DNA of 15,153 bases from Selenomonadaceae bacterium. Lineage in GTDB: Bacteria > Bacillota > Negativicutes > Selenomonadales > Selenomonadaceae. Made by a program: the position numbers and the translations under genes. This document shows, piece by piece, positions 1 through 6,619 of the stretch. The stretch is taken from positions 1-15,153 of the forward strand of contig JAFPCE010000148.1 in assembly GCA_017390245.1 (NCBI GenBank), given 5' to 3'. A model generated the notes under the pieces. The model was not told the DNA's origin, did not search any database, and was given only the letters and a program-made list of their open reading frames with translations. Position 1 is the stretch's first letter. Each line of letters opens with the position of its first letter.

Positions 1-50
1 AATTTCTTTGTTGCCTTTTTGCTTTGTTGTTTAAAATAACAAATTACTCT

Positions 51-737
51 TTATTTTATCACACCTTTTTCTTTTAGGGAAATATATTTATTATCTCCTA
101 GGATAATATGATCCAAAACCGGAATATCCATCAGTTTCCCCACCTGTACCAGCCTGTTGGTAATATTAATATCCTCCCGGCTGGGATTCGGATCTCCGCT
201 GGGATGGTTGTGCACCAGTATCATAGAAGCTGCTGTCTGCTGGATAGCCAGCTTAAACACCTCCCTGGGATGCACCACCGAAGCTGTGAGACTGCCTACA
301 GAAACCACTGGCATAGAGAGAATATGATTTTTCACATTCATTAAAATCACGGCAAAATGCTCTCTCTGCTCAAAGCGGAATCTAGGCATAGCGTAATCTG
401 CCGCATCCTCAGGACAGGTTACAATGCTTTTCTGCCTGGCCACATGCTCCCCCAGACGTTTTCCCAGCTCCAGCGCGGCAGATATTTCTGCTGCCTTAGC
501 CAGACCAATTCCCTTGATGCTGGTTAACTCCTGCGGTGTAATGCTGGCCAGGCCTGCCAGGCCGTTCTCCCTCTGATAGCTTAGAAGCTCCTGGGCCAGC
601 TGCATAGCCGACCTGTCATGAAAGCCATTTCTGATTAAAATCGCCAGAAGCTCTGCTGTACTCAGAAAATTTGGACCTAAGCTTAACAGTCTTTCCCTTG
701 GTCTCTCATCAACTGGAAGATCCCTTACCATTGCCAT
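51..737 (-). CDS. radC: RadC family protein (JAB/MPN domain)
   Basis: The 228-aa product has the full RadC/UPF0758 layout. An N-terminal helical part begins VRDLPVDERPRERLL, a helix-hairpin-helix segment lies near residues 66-85 (ITPQELTSIKGIGLAKAAEI), and a C-terminal JAB/MPN domain carries the metal signature H176-x-H178...D189 in VHNHPSGDPNPSRED. Length is normal for the family. RadC was historically linked to DNA repair, but that role is disputed; the visible chemistry is that of a zinc-dependent JAMM fold. It is the last gene seen of the DUF4321-maf-radC operon. Its ATG lies inside the end of maf (29-nt overlap), so translation is probably coupled. GGGGA about 9 nt upstream supports this start. 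In relatives mreBCD often follows, but that region is outside the window. Confidence 0.95.
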   Translation of the reverse strand: MAMVRDLPVDERPRERLLSLGPNFLSTAELLAILIRNGFHDRSAMQLAQELLSYQRENGLAGLASITPQELTSIKGIGLAKAAEISAALELGKRLGEHVARQKSIVTCPEDAADYAMPRFRFEQREHFAVILMNVKNHILSMPVVSVGSLTASVVHPREVFKLAIQQTAASMILVHNHPSGDPNPSREDINITNRLVQVGKLMDIPVLDHIILGDNKYISLKEKGVIK

Positions 738-1296
738 ATAAATTAATCCCCGCCTTTGCTGCGAGCCTGGAGAGGCAATGGAGCGGCAAACCTACGACAT
801 TTGAGTATGATCCTCTGATTTCTTTGATGAATACAGCCCCTCGTCCCTGAATTCCATAAGCACCAGCCTTGTCAGCGGGCTCGCCGGAAGCAATATAACG
901 AGAAATGTCAGCTGTAGTAAGCGGGGCAAAAACAACCTCTGTCGTTTCACATGCCTGCCAGAGCTTTCCCTGCCACATCAGCGCAATACCGGTAGATACA
1001 TGATGTAATCTGCCGGACAGACTCTGCAGCATGGTTCTGGCTTGCTCCTCATCTCTAGGCTTACCAAATATTTTTCCATCAAGGCTTACAACTGTATCCG
1101 CTCCTAATACAGGAATATCAGGATAGCTTTTTACTACAGCAGCCGCCTTTAAATGCGCATTTTCCATAACTAACTTGTCAGGTTCTATATCCTCGCCCTT
1201 TAACTCCTCTGCATCACTGACCTCAATCTGAAACTGACAGCCAATCTGCTCTAAGAGCTCCCTGCGGCGGGGCGAAGCTGAAGCTAAGATAATCAT
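709..1296 (-). CDS. maf: Maf-like nucleoside triphosphate pyrophosphatase (dTTP/UTP type)
   Basis: This 195-aa protein belongs to the Maf/HAM1 superfamily, which hydrolyses non-canonical or excess nucleoside triphosphates to the monophosphate and is tied to septum control. It opens with the diagnostic IILASASPRRRELL loop. It also has the catalytic ADTVV stretch and the C-terminal YGIQGRGAVFI...GSYSNVVGLPL block, which resembles the YhdE-type (dTTP/UTP) subfamily rather than YceF. An upstream in-frame start would add 11 residues, but the ATG at 1296 has AGAGGTG five bases before it and begins exactly where family members begin. The gene is packed between a DUF4321 gene (the upstream stop lies just beyond the maf start) and radC (overlap), so it is co-transcribed. 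Confidence 0.95.
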   Translation of the reverse strand: MIILASASPRRRELLEQIGCQFQIEVSDAEELKGEDIEPDKLVMENAHLKAAAVVKSYPDIPVLGADTVVSLDGKIFGKPRDEEQARTMLQSLSGRLHHVSTGIALMWQGKLWQACETTEVVFAPLTTADISRYIASGEPADKAGAYGIQGRGAVFIKEIRGSYSNVVGLPLHCLSRLAAKAGINLYGNGKGSSS

Positions 1297-1307
1297 CGCT
1301 TCACCTC

Positions 1308-1577
1308 TCAGGACCTGCGGAACAGCCATACAGCCAGAATCACACCAATAATGCTCATGAGATTTGGCGTAAAGGATATTCCCACCGTTAGCTTGATAAC
1401 GTAAATGTTAATTACTGAAGGGGCAATTTCCAGCACAGGATATGTCTGCACCAGATACGGCATAATGCTGCTTAACACCTGTACCCCTGATAAAAGCTCT
1501 CCTAAAATTCCTCCCAAAATCGCTCCTACACAGACGTATAAAATCAGCGTTCCGTAGCTTTTGCTTAACACACTCAC
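1308..1577 (-). CDS. DUF4321 family small membrane protein
   Basis: The 89-aa protein has two clear hydrophobic segments: residues 8-29 (GTLILYVCVGAILGGILGEL) and the C-terminal stretch from about residue 65 (VGISFTPNLMSIIGVILAVW). It closes with the basic tail FRRS. This architecture and its place immediately before maf and radC match the DUF4321 family of Firmicutes; no function is established. The GTG start at 1577 is preceded by GAGGAGG at 7 nt spacing, a very strong ribosome site. It is the first gene of the maf-radC operon and sits about 40 nt behind a good sigma-A promoter. Conserved linkage to maf and radC suggests an envelope or division-related role, but that is inference only. Confidence 0.85.
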   Translation of the reverse strand: MSVLSKSYGTLILYVCVGAILGGILGELLSGVQVLSSIMPYLVQTYPVLEIAPSVINIYVIKLTVGISFTPNLMSIIGVILAVWLFRRS

Positions 1578-1617
1578 AGCCCTGCCTCCTCAAATTAAGA
1601 AATAGTTATACATACAT

Positions 1618-1646
1618 ATTATAGATGCAAAGCCCTTGTTAGTAAA
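1618..1646 (-). promoter_or_regulatory. Sigma-A promoter of the DUF4321-maf-radC operon
   Basis: On the minus strand TTTACT (1641-1646) and TATAAT (1618-1623) are separated by 17 bp. The predicted start lies about 35 nt before the GTG of the DUF4321 gene. The element is read from the sequence only. Confidence 0.6.
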
Positions 1647-1730
1647 TTATTTTTTCTTACAATTTTCTACTTTATTCGTCCTTTTTTTCTGCCGGCTGTT
1701 TCTTAGTTATACTATAAAATTTTTTCAAGC

Positions 1731-1763
1731 AAAAAGCCTGCTCCAGCATAGCCGAAGCAGGCC
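1731..1763 (-). terminator. Rho-independent terminator after the acyltransferase gene
   Basis: The arms GCCTGCT (1736-1742) and AGCAGGC (1756-1762) form a 7-bp GC-rich stem. Read on the minus strand it is followed directly by five T residues (1731-1735). It lies 16-48 nt after the acyltransferase stop, closes the two-gene membrane operon and separates it from the DUF4321 promoter. Confidence 0.8.
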
Positions 1764-1778
1764 CAAAATTAAAATATT

Positions 1779-2927
1779 TTACTGTTTTGCTTTTTTACTG
1801 CCAGCAAAGAATGGCAAAAACAAAAGAATTTTGCTGGCAATATACGTAACACCCAGACCTAAAATGCAGGCAATCACATACTTAACATATACAGGCAGGC
1901 TGAACTGGAACAGCCACCATACCACCAGCATAATGAGACCCATGTGGGCATAATACATAGTATAGCTGTTAGCTGCCCACTCACCTAAGAATTTATTGGT
2001 ATAATTCAATTTGCTCTGGAATACAGCAAAGAGGCCAAAAACAGCAGACATTAGAAACAGCACATGCATAGCGGACTTTATCATGCTGTACTGCATTGGG
2101 TCAGTAGTTACCATTTTGCCAAAGAGGCAGTAATAAACATACACAATGCCTGTAACAATAAAGGCTGGCACCCATTTAGCAGCATCCGCCTTAAAGCCAT
2201 TTTCTGTAAACCACTGGTTTCTCCAGGCATAGACGCCCAGACAGAAATAAATCAAATGCATAGGAGTTCTGGTAGGCTGGTAAACCAGAATAGGCCAGAT
2301 ATTGGTCCAGAGGTCATTATTGCCATCTACCAGCAGATATGCAGCCACAGTAGTTACATAGCAAAGTACAGCCAGTACCAGGAAGGTTATCACAGTAGGA
2401 AGCTTTGCTGGCAGCTGCTGCTTTAATTTAGGAAACAGCTTAGTGGCAAAGAAAAGAATGCTGTAAAAATACATCAGCATGCCCAGGAACCAGTACTGTG
2501 TGTGGGAGAAAAATGGTCCAAAGAAAAACATCTTCATCAAAAAATCATGCAGGCTCATTGGCACGCCTTTAGTCAGAAAGCACAAATAGGTCACAGGGCC
2601 AGCCAGGAAAATAACACCCAGCACCCATGGAATACCAACTCTCAGCCACTTAGAGCACCAGAATTTCTTTGTACTCTGCTTAGACAGGCTCATAATGCCA
2701 AAATATCCGGAAATAAAGAACATTACTGGCATGATGAAAATATCTGCCCACAGCACAAACATGAGAAATGACATCTGCGGATCACTTTTATCCACAGCGT
2801 ACCACCACTCAGGCGCATAAGCCATGTAGCTCATAGCTATATGGAAAACTATCATTAATGTAACAATAAAAGCTTTTAGATTGTCTAAGAAAAAAAATCT
2901 CTTTGGTTTACTTACACTACTTTCCAT
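1779..2927 (-). CDS. Acyltransferase family 3 membrane protein (OpgC-like)
   Basis: The 382-aa protein is almost entirely transmembrane, with roughly ten hydrophobic segments. It opens with the acyltransferase-3 signature FFLDNLKAFIVTLMIVFHIA, whose TM1 histidine is the conserved catalytic or structural residue. Overall form and length fit the acyltransferase-3 family, the group that includes OpgC (succinylation of glucans) and O-acetyltransferases of surface polysaccharides. The acceptor cannot be told from sequence. AGAAGGGGA lies 5-6 nt before the ATG. It follows the TVP38-family gene by 24 nt on the same strand and ends at a strong terminator, so the pair forms an operon of envelope membrane proteins. 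No polysaccharide genes lie nearby to name the substrate. Confidence 0.85.
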   Translation of the reverse strand: MESSVSKPKRFFFLDNLKAFIVTLMIVFHIAMSYMAYAPEWWYAVDKSDPQMSFLMFVLWADIFIMPVMFFISGYFGIMSLSKQSTKKFWCSKWLRVGIPWVLGVIFLAGPVTYLCFLTKGVPMSLHDFLMKMFFFGPFFSHTQYWFLGMLMYFYSILFFATKLFPKLKQQLPAKLPTVITFLVLAVLCYVTTVAAYLLVDGNNDLWTNIWPILVYQPTRTPMHLIYFCLGVYAWRNQWFTENGFKADAAKWVPAFIVTGIVYVYYCLFGKMVTTDPMQYSMIKSAMHVLFLMSAVFGLFAVFQSKLNYTNKFLGEWAANSYTMYYAHMGLIMLVVWWLFQFSLPVYVKYVIACILGLGVTYIASKILLFLPFFAGSKKAKQ

Positions 2928-2951
2928 TTTATCCCCTTCTTAACCTTATTT

Positions 2952-3677
2952 TTACTTAGCAGTATTTTCAGCTTCCGCCTTGTCCATGGCCTTCTTTTTC
3001 TTTCTTTCATAGTAGAAGAACGCCCCTATAACCACAACAGCCAGCACAATGGTAAATACCAGGCGGTATGGATTTTCGCTGGCGGTAACAGCATCATGGC
3101 CAATCATAGCCTCAATAGCTGTAGACGGCAGCTTGCCTATGAGGGCCGACAGCACAAATGCCTTAAAAGTCATTTTGCTGATAGCACCCAGAGCATTTAA
3201 AAGCCCAGATGGCAGATATGGTACCAGACGGGCTATCAGCATCACCTTAAACCCAGACTCACCGCTAAGCTCGTCGATTTTCTGCAAAGAAGCATGCTTT
3301 TGAATCACACCCTCTGCAGCATCGCGAAACAGAAAACGCAATAATACAAAGCTGATGGCTACCCCCACAGTTTCAGCAATCCATGCCAGCAGAATGCCAG
3401 GCACAATACCAAATATCAAGGCATTGGCAGAGGAAAAGATAATAGCCGGGGGAAAGCCAATGGCATTAACGCACAGTACCAGCAGAAAACTGAAGACCAT
3501 AGCCCATGGGCCAAAGGAATTAATATAGTCTGCCACCCGGTGCATGTCACCACTAAGGCACACCTCTAAAAGCTCACTGAAAAAATCAGGTACCAGCAGG
3601 TAGATTACCAGCAAAACTCCACACAGCGCCCCCACTGCTCCCAGCTTCATCCCCAGCATTGATTGTTTCTTTTCCAT
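2952..3677 (-). CDS. TVP38/TMEM64 (VTT/DedA-related) membrane protein
   Basis: The 241-aa integral membrane protein has the SNARE-associated/VTT domain. Hydrophobic segments lie near residues 12-30, 58-90, 93-117, 143-165, 170-190 and 207-223. The re-entrant loop motif FPPAIIFSSANALIFG (residues 75-90) and the second half-motif LIARLVPYLPSGLLNALGAISK (148-168), with its conserved R150 and P153, are diagnostic. The tail is strongly basic (YERKKKKAMDK). DedA-superfamily members are implicated in lipid scrambling and flippase activity; the specific lipid is unknown here. GAGAGGCG precedes the ATG by about 9 nt. It is the first gene of an operon with the acyltransferase, which could point to joint handling of lipid or glycan intermediates, though this is inference. 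Confidence 0.9.
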   Translation of the reverse strand: MEKKQSMLGMKLGAVGALCGVLLVIYLLVPDFFSELLEVCLSGDMHRVADYINSFGPWAMVFSFLLVLCVNAIGFPPAIIFSSANALIFGIVPGILLAWIAETVGVAISFVLLRFLFRDAAEGVIQKHASLQKIDELSGESGFKVMLIARLVPYLPSGLLNALGAISKMTFKAFVLSALIGKLPSTAIEAMIGHDAVTASENPYRLVFTIVLAVVVIGAFFYYERKKKKAMDKAEAENTAK

Positions 3678-3700
3678 TAAATAACGCCTCTCGAAAATTT

Positions 3701-3756
3701 ATTATACCAGCATTCATCACTGCTGATAATTATATCATAAAATTTTGAATTGCCAA
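3701..3756 (-). promoter_or_regulatory. Promoter region of the TVP38-acyltransferase operon
   Basis: The best minus-strand promoter is TTGGCA (3751-3756), 16 bp, TATAAT (3729-3734). A second, extended -10 element, TGGTATAAT, lies closer to the gene (TATAAT at 3701-3706). The inverted-repeat-like TGATAATTATATCA (3724-3737) overlaps the first -10, and a perfect 13-bp palindrome TGATAAATTATCA lies upstream at 3773-3785. Both resemble Fur-family boxes. Confidence 0.5.
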
Positions 3757-3772
3757 AATACACTATTCTCCC

Positions 3773-3785
3773 TGATAAATTATCA
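3773..3785. promoter_or_regulatory. 13-bp palindrome, possible Fur-family operator
   Basis: TGATAA-A-TTATCA is a perfect palindrome. It resembles the TGATAAT-n-ATTATCA core bound by Fur/PerR/Zur proteins but lacks the innermost T/A pair. It lies 17 bp upstream of the -35 of the minus-strand promoter and some 75 bp from the corA promoter, so it could serve either. The assignment to a Fur-family regulator is a guess. Confidence 0.3.
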
Positions 3786-3862
3786 TTTACTGGTGAGAAA
3801 TTTGTTTTATTTCATTTTTGTAAATTTAATTTGCGAAAACCCGCTTAATTTCTATTTTCGTG

Positions 3863-3935
3863 TTGACTATTGTAGTACTTAGGTAGTAATATTTTAATGA
3901 TATAAAGCCATTTTATGGCTATTTAGTACTATAAT
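3863..3935 (+). promoter_or_regulatory. Promoter region of the corA operon
   Basis: TTGACT (3863-3868) with an 18-bp spacer to TAATAT (3887-3892) is one candidate. A perfect TATAAT at 3930-3935 is a second -10 that lacks a clear -35 but would start RNA near 3942, just before the leader ORF. The heptamer TAGTACT occurs at 3873-3879 and 3924-3930, and a small hairpin AGCCAT/ATGGCT lies at 3906-3920. These repeats within the promoter could be an operator. Confidence 0.5.
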
Positions 3936-3963
3936 ATTTTTTATGCTATTAAATTGTGAGGTG

Positions 3964-4097
3964 AAGATAATGGACGGAAGCCCTGAACCCTGTGAAAAAC
4001 CAAAATTACATAAGGAGACTAGAGCCATTATCTTATTTTGCCCTTTTTTAGATAAATGAGATGCATGGCTGTAGTCTCCGCTATCGAAAGGAGATTA
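3964..4097 (+). promoter_or_regulatory. corA leader RNA with mutually exclusive helices (attenuator-like)
   Basis: Three pairings can be checked base by base. Helix A: 3964-3973 with 4025-4034, 10 bp, covering the leader ORF start codon. Helix B: 4014-4028 with 4065-4079, 14 bp broken by one G/G mismatch (4022/4071). Helix C: 4072-4079 with 4090-4097, 8 bp with one G-U, which buries the GGAG Shine-Dalgarno of corA. A and C can coexist and would silence corA. B shares bases with both and excludes them, leaving the ribosome site open. The 5' arm of B lies inside the leader ORF, so ribosome progress would choose the state. The arrangement matches no riboswitch I know (M-box, yybP-ykoY, fluoride and NiCo cores were looked for by eye). 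Confidence 0.65.
3970..4059 (+). CDS. Leader peptide ORF upstream of corA (29 codons)
   Basis: This short ORF is visible only on direct reading. ATG at 3970 is preceded by GAGGTGA at a 6-nt spacing, as good a ribosome site as any gene in the window, and the frame runs 29 codons to TGA at 4057-4059, 42 nt before corA. The peptide begins MDGSPEPCEKP, with prolines at positions 5, 7 and 11 interleaved with acidic residues, and ends in a hydrophobic/aromatic stretch (AIILFCPFLDK). Enterobacterial MgtL, the leader of mgtA, begins similarly with alternating Pro and acidic residues and senses low Mg2+ through ribosome stalling or destabilisation. Codons 15-20 encode the 5' arm of an RNA helix that competes with a hairpin over the corA Shine-Dalgarno. 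A role in regulating corA is inferred; similarity to MgtL is in style, not in alignable sequence. Confidence 0.6.
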   Translation: MDGSPEPCEKPKLHKETRAIILFCPFLDK

Positions 4098-4101
4098 TCC
4101 C

Positions 4102-5055
4102 ATGCTAAAAATCTACAAATCCCTGGAAAGCGGTCCATTGCAGGAGCTGAGCTTGAAAACTCTGGAAAGCGGCTCCTGGATAAACATCGTCAATCCTACT
4201 CCTTATGAACTGAAGGTTGTCAGCAATCTCACTGAGGTTGAGCCTGACTTTCTCCGTTCTGCACTGGATGATGAGGAGCGCTCCCATATTGATATTGAAG
4301 ATGACAGCGTAATGATTCTGACCAATGTCCCTGTTATCCGGGAGGAAGGCAGCTATGATACATTGCCACTGGCCATTATCGTTACTCCAGAATGTATTAT
4401 TACTGTTTGCCTGGAAGAAACTCCGGTATTATCTTATTTTTGTGAAAAAACAGCCCGTTTTTTCCGCACCTTTAAGAAAACCCGTTTTCTCTTCCAGATT
4501 CTTTATCGTACCGCCACCTTTTACCTGCGGTATCTGAGACAAATCAGCAAACAGTCTGACGAAATAGAGCTGAAGCTTCGCCATTCCATGAAAAACAAAG
4601 AAATTCTGAAGCTTCTTGAGCTGCAGAAGGCGCTGACCTTCTTTAATGCCTCCCTTAGATCCAACGGTGCCGTGCTGGACAAGCTGATGCGTCTCCGCAC
4701 CACCACCTCCATGCAGCCTATGCTTAAGTACTACGAAGAGGATGAGGACCTTTTGGAGGATGTTATTATTGAAAACAAACAGGCCCGGGAAATGGTTGAG
4801 ATGTACAGCAAGATTCTGGCTCGCCTGGCAGACACCTTCTCTTCCATTATTTCCAATAACCTGAACCAGGTCATGAAATTCCTGGCAGCCATCACTATTT
4901 TGCTGGCTATACCAACAGTTATTTCCAGCTTCTTCGGCATGAATGTGCCTGTGCCAATGAGCGAAAGCCCTTATGCCTTTACCTATATCTTCGTTATTGC
5001 CGGTATAGTAGCAGGCATCTGCGGCATACTTTTGTGGAAACGTGACATGTTCTAA
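4102..5055 (+). CDS. corA: CorA family magnesium/divalent cation transporter
   Basis: The 317-aa protein has the standard CorA plan: an N-terminal cytoplasmic alpha/beta domain, a long helical stalk (about residues 150-256), TM1 near 257-277, the universal G279-M280-N281 selectivity motif followed by VPVP, TM2 near 292-311, and a short basic tail ending WKRDMF. The acidic cluster YEEDEDLLED (211-220) lies in the stalk, where regulatory metal sites commonly sit. CorA proteins are homopentameric channels mainly for Mg2+ (some carry Co2+ or Ni2+). AAAGGAG lies 8 nt before the ATG, inside the hairpin described in the leader. It is the first large gene of a run of four on the plus strand; the next starts 13 nt after its stop. 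Confidence 0.95.
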   Translation: MLKIYKSLESGPLQELSLKTLESGSWINIVNPTPYELKVVSNLTEVEPDFLRSALDDEERSHIDIEDDSVMILTNVPVIREEGSYDTLPLAIIVTPECIITVCLEETPVLSYFCEKTARFFRTFKKTRFLFQILYRTATFYLRYLRQISKQSDEIELKLRHSMKNKEILKLLELQKALTFFNASLRSNGAVLDKLMRLRTTTSMQPMLKYYEEDEDLLEDVIIENKQAREMVEMYSKILARLADTFSSIISNNLNQVMKFLAAITILLAIPTVISSFFGMNVPVPMSESPYAFTYIFVIAGIVAGICGILLWKRDMF

Positions 5056-5068
5056 AGGAGCTTGATTT

Positions 5069-5299
5069 ATGACAACTATGACTGAAGCACAGCTCAGAGA
5101 TGGCGTTATTTATGGTGATCATAACACCAGCGAATACGTTTACATGCCTGCCAGTGAAATCGGAGCGGAGCATCCCCTATGCGTCAGCGAATATCAGAAT
5201 GACCGCCAGGATGTGAATATGCAGGAGGCTATGGATATTATCAGACTCCGGAGCCTGAAACCAGTTAAGCATCCCCTGCTTGGCTGGACATCCTGTTAA
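5069..5299 (+). CDS. Hypothetical protein (76 aa) in the corA operon
   Basis: I do not recognise this protein. It is soluble, without signal peptide or membrane segment, and has the feel of a small compact domain: TMTEAQLRDGVIYG at the start, an acidic middle (EYQNDRQDVNMQEAMDIIRL) and a tail ending HPLLGWTSC. The ATG is preceded by AAAGGAG with 8-nt spacing; an in-frame ATG three codons later is less likely. It starts 13 nt after corA and is followed 43 nt later by a Phd-like gene, so it is co-transcribed with corA. Codon use looks like its neighbours. It could be a regulator or partner of CorA, but nothing in the sequence proves it. Confidence 0.7.
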   Translation: MTTMTEAQLRDGVIYGDHNTSEYVYMPASEIGAEHPLCVSEYQNDRQDVNMQEAMDIIRLRSLKPVKHPLLGWTSC

Positions 5300-5342
5300 T
5301 GTATGATAAAAATTTCCCAATATATATGAAAGGTACAGAGCA

Positions 5343-5534
5343 ATGATTCCAGTTTCTTCCAGCGAGTTCTTAAAAGAATTTACTATTTATGCGGAAAAAG
5401 CCCATGACGAAAATCAGGAGCTTTTTGTCCAGCGTAGCAACGACCATAACCTGATTGTCATGTCTATGGAAAAATACAACGAACTCCAGAAGGAATTATA
5501 TCTGTTGAGGAACAAGACCAATGATAGTTTATGA
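5343..5534 (+). CDS. Phd/YefM-type antitoxin-like protein, no toxin partner
   Basis: The 63-aa protein starts MIPVSSSEFLKEFTIYAEKA and continues with LFVQRSNDHNLIVMSMEKYNELQKELYLL. This matches the N-terminal DNA-binding fold of Phd/YefM antitoxins: the start that sets up a ribbon-helix, the IVMSMEKYNEL signature and then a short helix. The C-terminal toxin-neutralising tail is brief. In normal modules a RelE/YoeB or Doc toxin follows within a few bases. Here the next gene, overlapping by 14 nt, is a diguanylate cyclase, so this is an orphan that may act as a small repressor. The ribosome site (AGGTACAGAG) is weak. Confidence 0.75.
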   Translation: MIPVSSSEFLKEFTIYAEKAHDENQELFVQRSNDHNLIVMSMEKYNELQKELYLLRNKTNDSL

Positions 5535-6615
5535 CATGCTATATTATTCAGTGATTGTCTGCATCACCATAGCCTTAATGATGATGATGGTAATACAGCT
5601 GAAATCTTCCAATATCATAGAAGGCTATCCAAGGACTGCTTTTTATCTTGGTTTCACCTTGATTATTGTAATCTCTGCCTGCGAATGGCTGACTATGGTG
5701 ATAGATGGCATGCCTTTTATTCCTATCACCCTGCATGCCCTGCTGGTAAGTATGCTTTTTACACTGTCGCCTGTGATAGTGGTAGCCTGGCTGTTTGCCA
5801 TTGGCAAATTTGACCGCATCAAGCAGCTGATGCCTTTGCTGATAGTAAACTGTATTTTAGAAATTTTATCAGCCTTCTATGGCTTTATCTTCTACATAGA
5901 TGAAGCTGGCTGCTATTATCGTGGTGATTTCTACTGGCTTTACATTATAGTCTATGGTGTATCCATACTGATAATGTTCCGGGAAGCATACCACTTTAGT
6001 AAAAAATACCAGAATAGAGGCGGTTTTGCTCTTTTAGCCTGCTTCTTCTTCCTGACACTTGGTATTACTGCCACTGTCGTTAATGTAGGCATCCGCTCTA
6101 CTTATCTGATTATTGCTATCTGCAGCGTCATGTTTTACATGTACTATGTGGAGCTGGTTATTCAGACAGATCCACTTACCAGCCTGCTAAACAGGCGCAG
6201 CTACAAAAAGCATCTGGCAGATATTGATTATCCAACTGCCATTATTATTCTTGATATTGATAATTTCAAAAACATCAACGACACCTATGGCCATGCCTAT
6301 GGTGATGTGGTGCTGAAGAAGGTTTCCCACCTGATAGTAAAAGTTTTCCAGGGATATGGCTACTGCTACCGTATTGGCGGTGATGAGTTCTGCATCATTC
6401 TGAAGCCAACCTACAAGGACAAACTGACACCAACAGTACGTTTCCTGTATCAGCGCTTTGACAAGCTGTTAAACAAGGCAAGGCTTACTGAACCACAGCT
6501 GCCTACTGTCTCCATTGGCCACGAGCTGGTTAAAGACCAGGCCTCCATCACTAATGCCCTGCAGCAGGCCGATGAAAAAATGTACGAAACCAAGCGCAGC
6601 AAAAAAGGCGAATAA
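5521..6615 (+). CDS. Membrane-bound diguanylate cyclase (GGDEF)
   Basis: The 364-aa protein has about seven transmembrane segments in its first 210 residues (near 8-27, 40-60, 71-94, 102-122, 137-153, 167-187 and 192-211), then a GGDEF domain from about residue 212. The domain shows the DPLTSLLNRRS entry motif, the metal-binding ILDIDNFKNINDTYGHAYGD block and an intact G286-G-D-E-F290, so it should make c-di-GMP. The inhibitory I-site (RxxD nine residues before GGDEF) is absent; the matching positions 277-280 read QGYG. The membrane part looks like a 7TM sensor of unknown ligand. ATG 5521 has TGAGGAA upstream and overlaps the antitoxin-like gene, implying coupling. It is the last gene of the corA operon, before a bidirectional terminator. 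Confidence 0.9.
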   Translation: MIVYDMLYYSVIVCITIALMMMMVIQLKSSNIIEGYPRTAFYLGFTLIIVISACEWLTMVIDGMPFIPITLHALLVSMLFTLSPVIVVAWLFAIGKFDRIKQLMPLLIVNCILEILSAFYGFIFYIDEAGCYYRGDFYWLYIIVYGVSILIMFREAYHFSKKYQNRGGFALLACFFFLTLGITATVVNVGIRSTYLIIAICSVMFYMYYVELVIQTDPLTSLLNRRSYKKHLADIDYPTAIIILDIDNFKNINDTYGHAYGDVVLKKVSHLIVKVFQGYGYCYRIGGDEFCIILKPTYKDKLTPTVRFLYQRFDKLLNKARLTEPQLPTVSIGHELVKDQASITNALQQADEKMYETKRSKKGE

Positions 6616-6619
6616 ACGA

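Noticed and set aside
1636..1953. 105-codon plus-strand frame over the left intergenic region
   Set aside because: It covers a promoter and a terminator, runs antisense into the acyltransferase gene and has low-complexity composition.
4025..4049. Intrinsic terminator made of helix A and the T-run at 4044-4049
   Set aside because: The hairpin loop would be 51 nt and the T-run starts 9 nt after the stem, so it is unlikely to terminate; the switch is more likely translational (Rho was not assessed).
3964..4101. M-box, yybP-ykoY, fluoride or NiCo riboswitch in the corA leader
   Set aside because: None of the conserved core strings I know for these classes is present; the leader is better explained by the ORF and competing helices.
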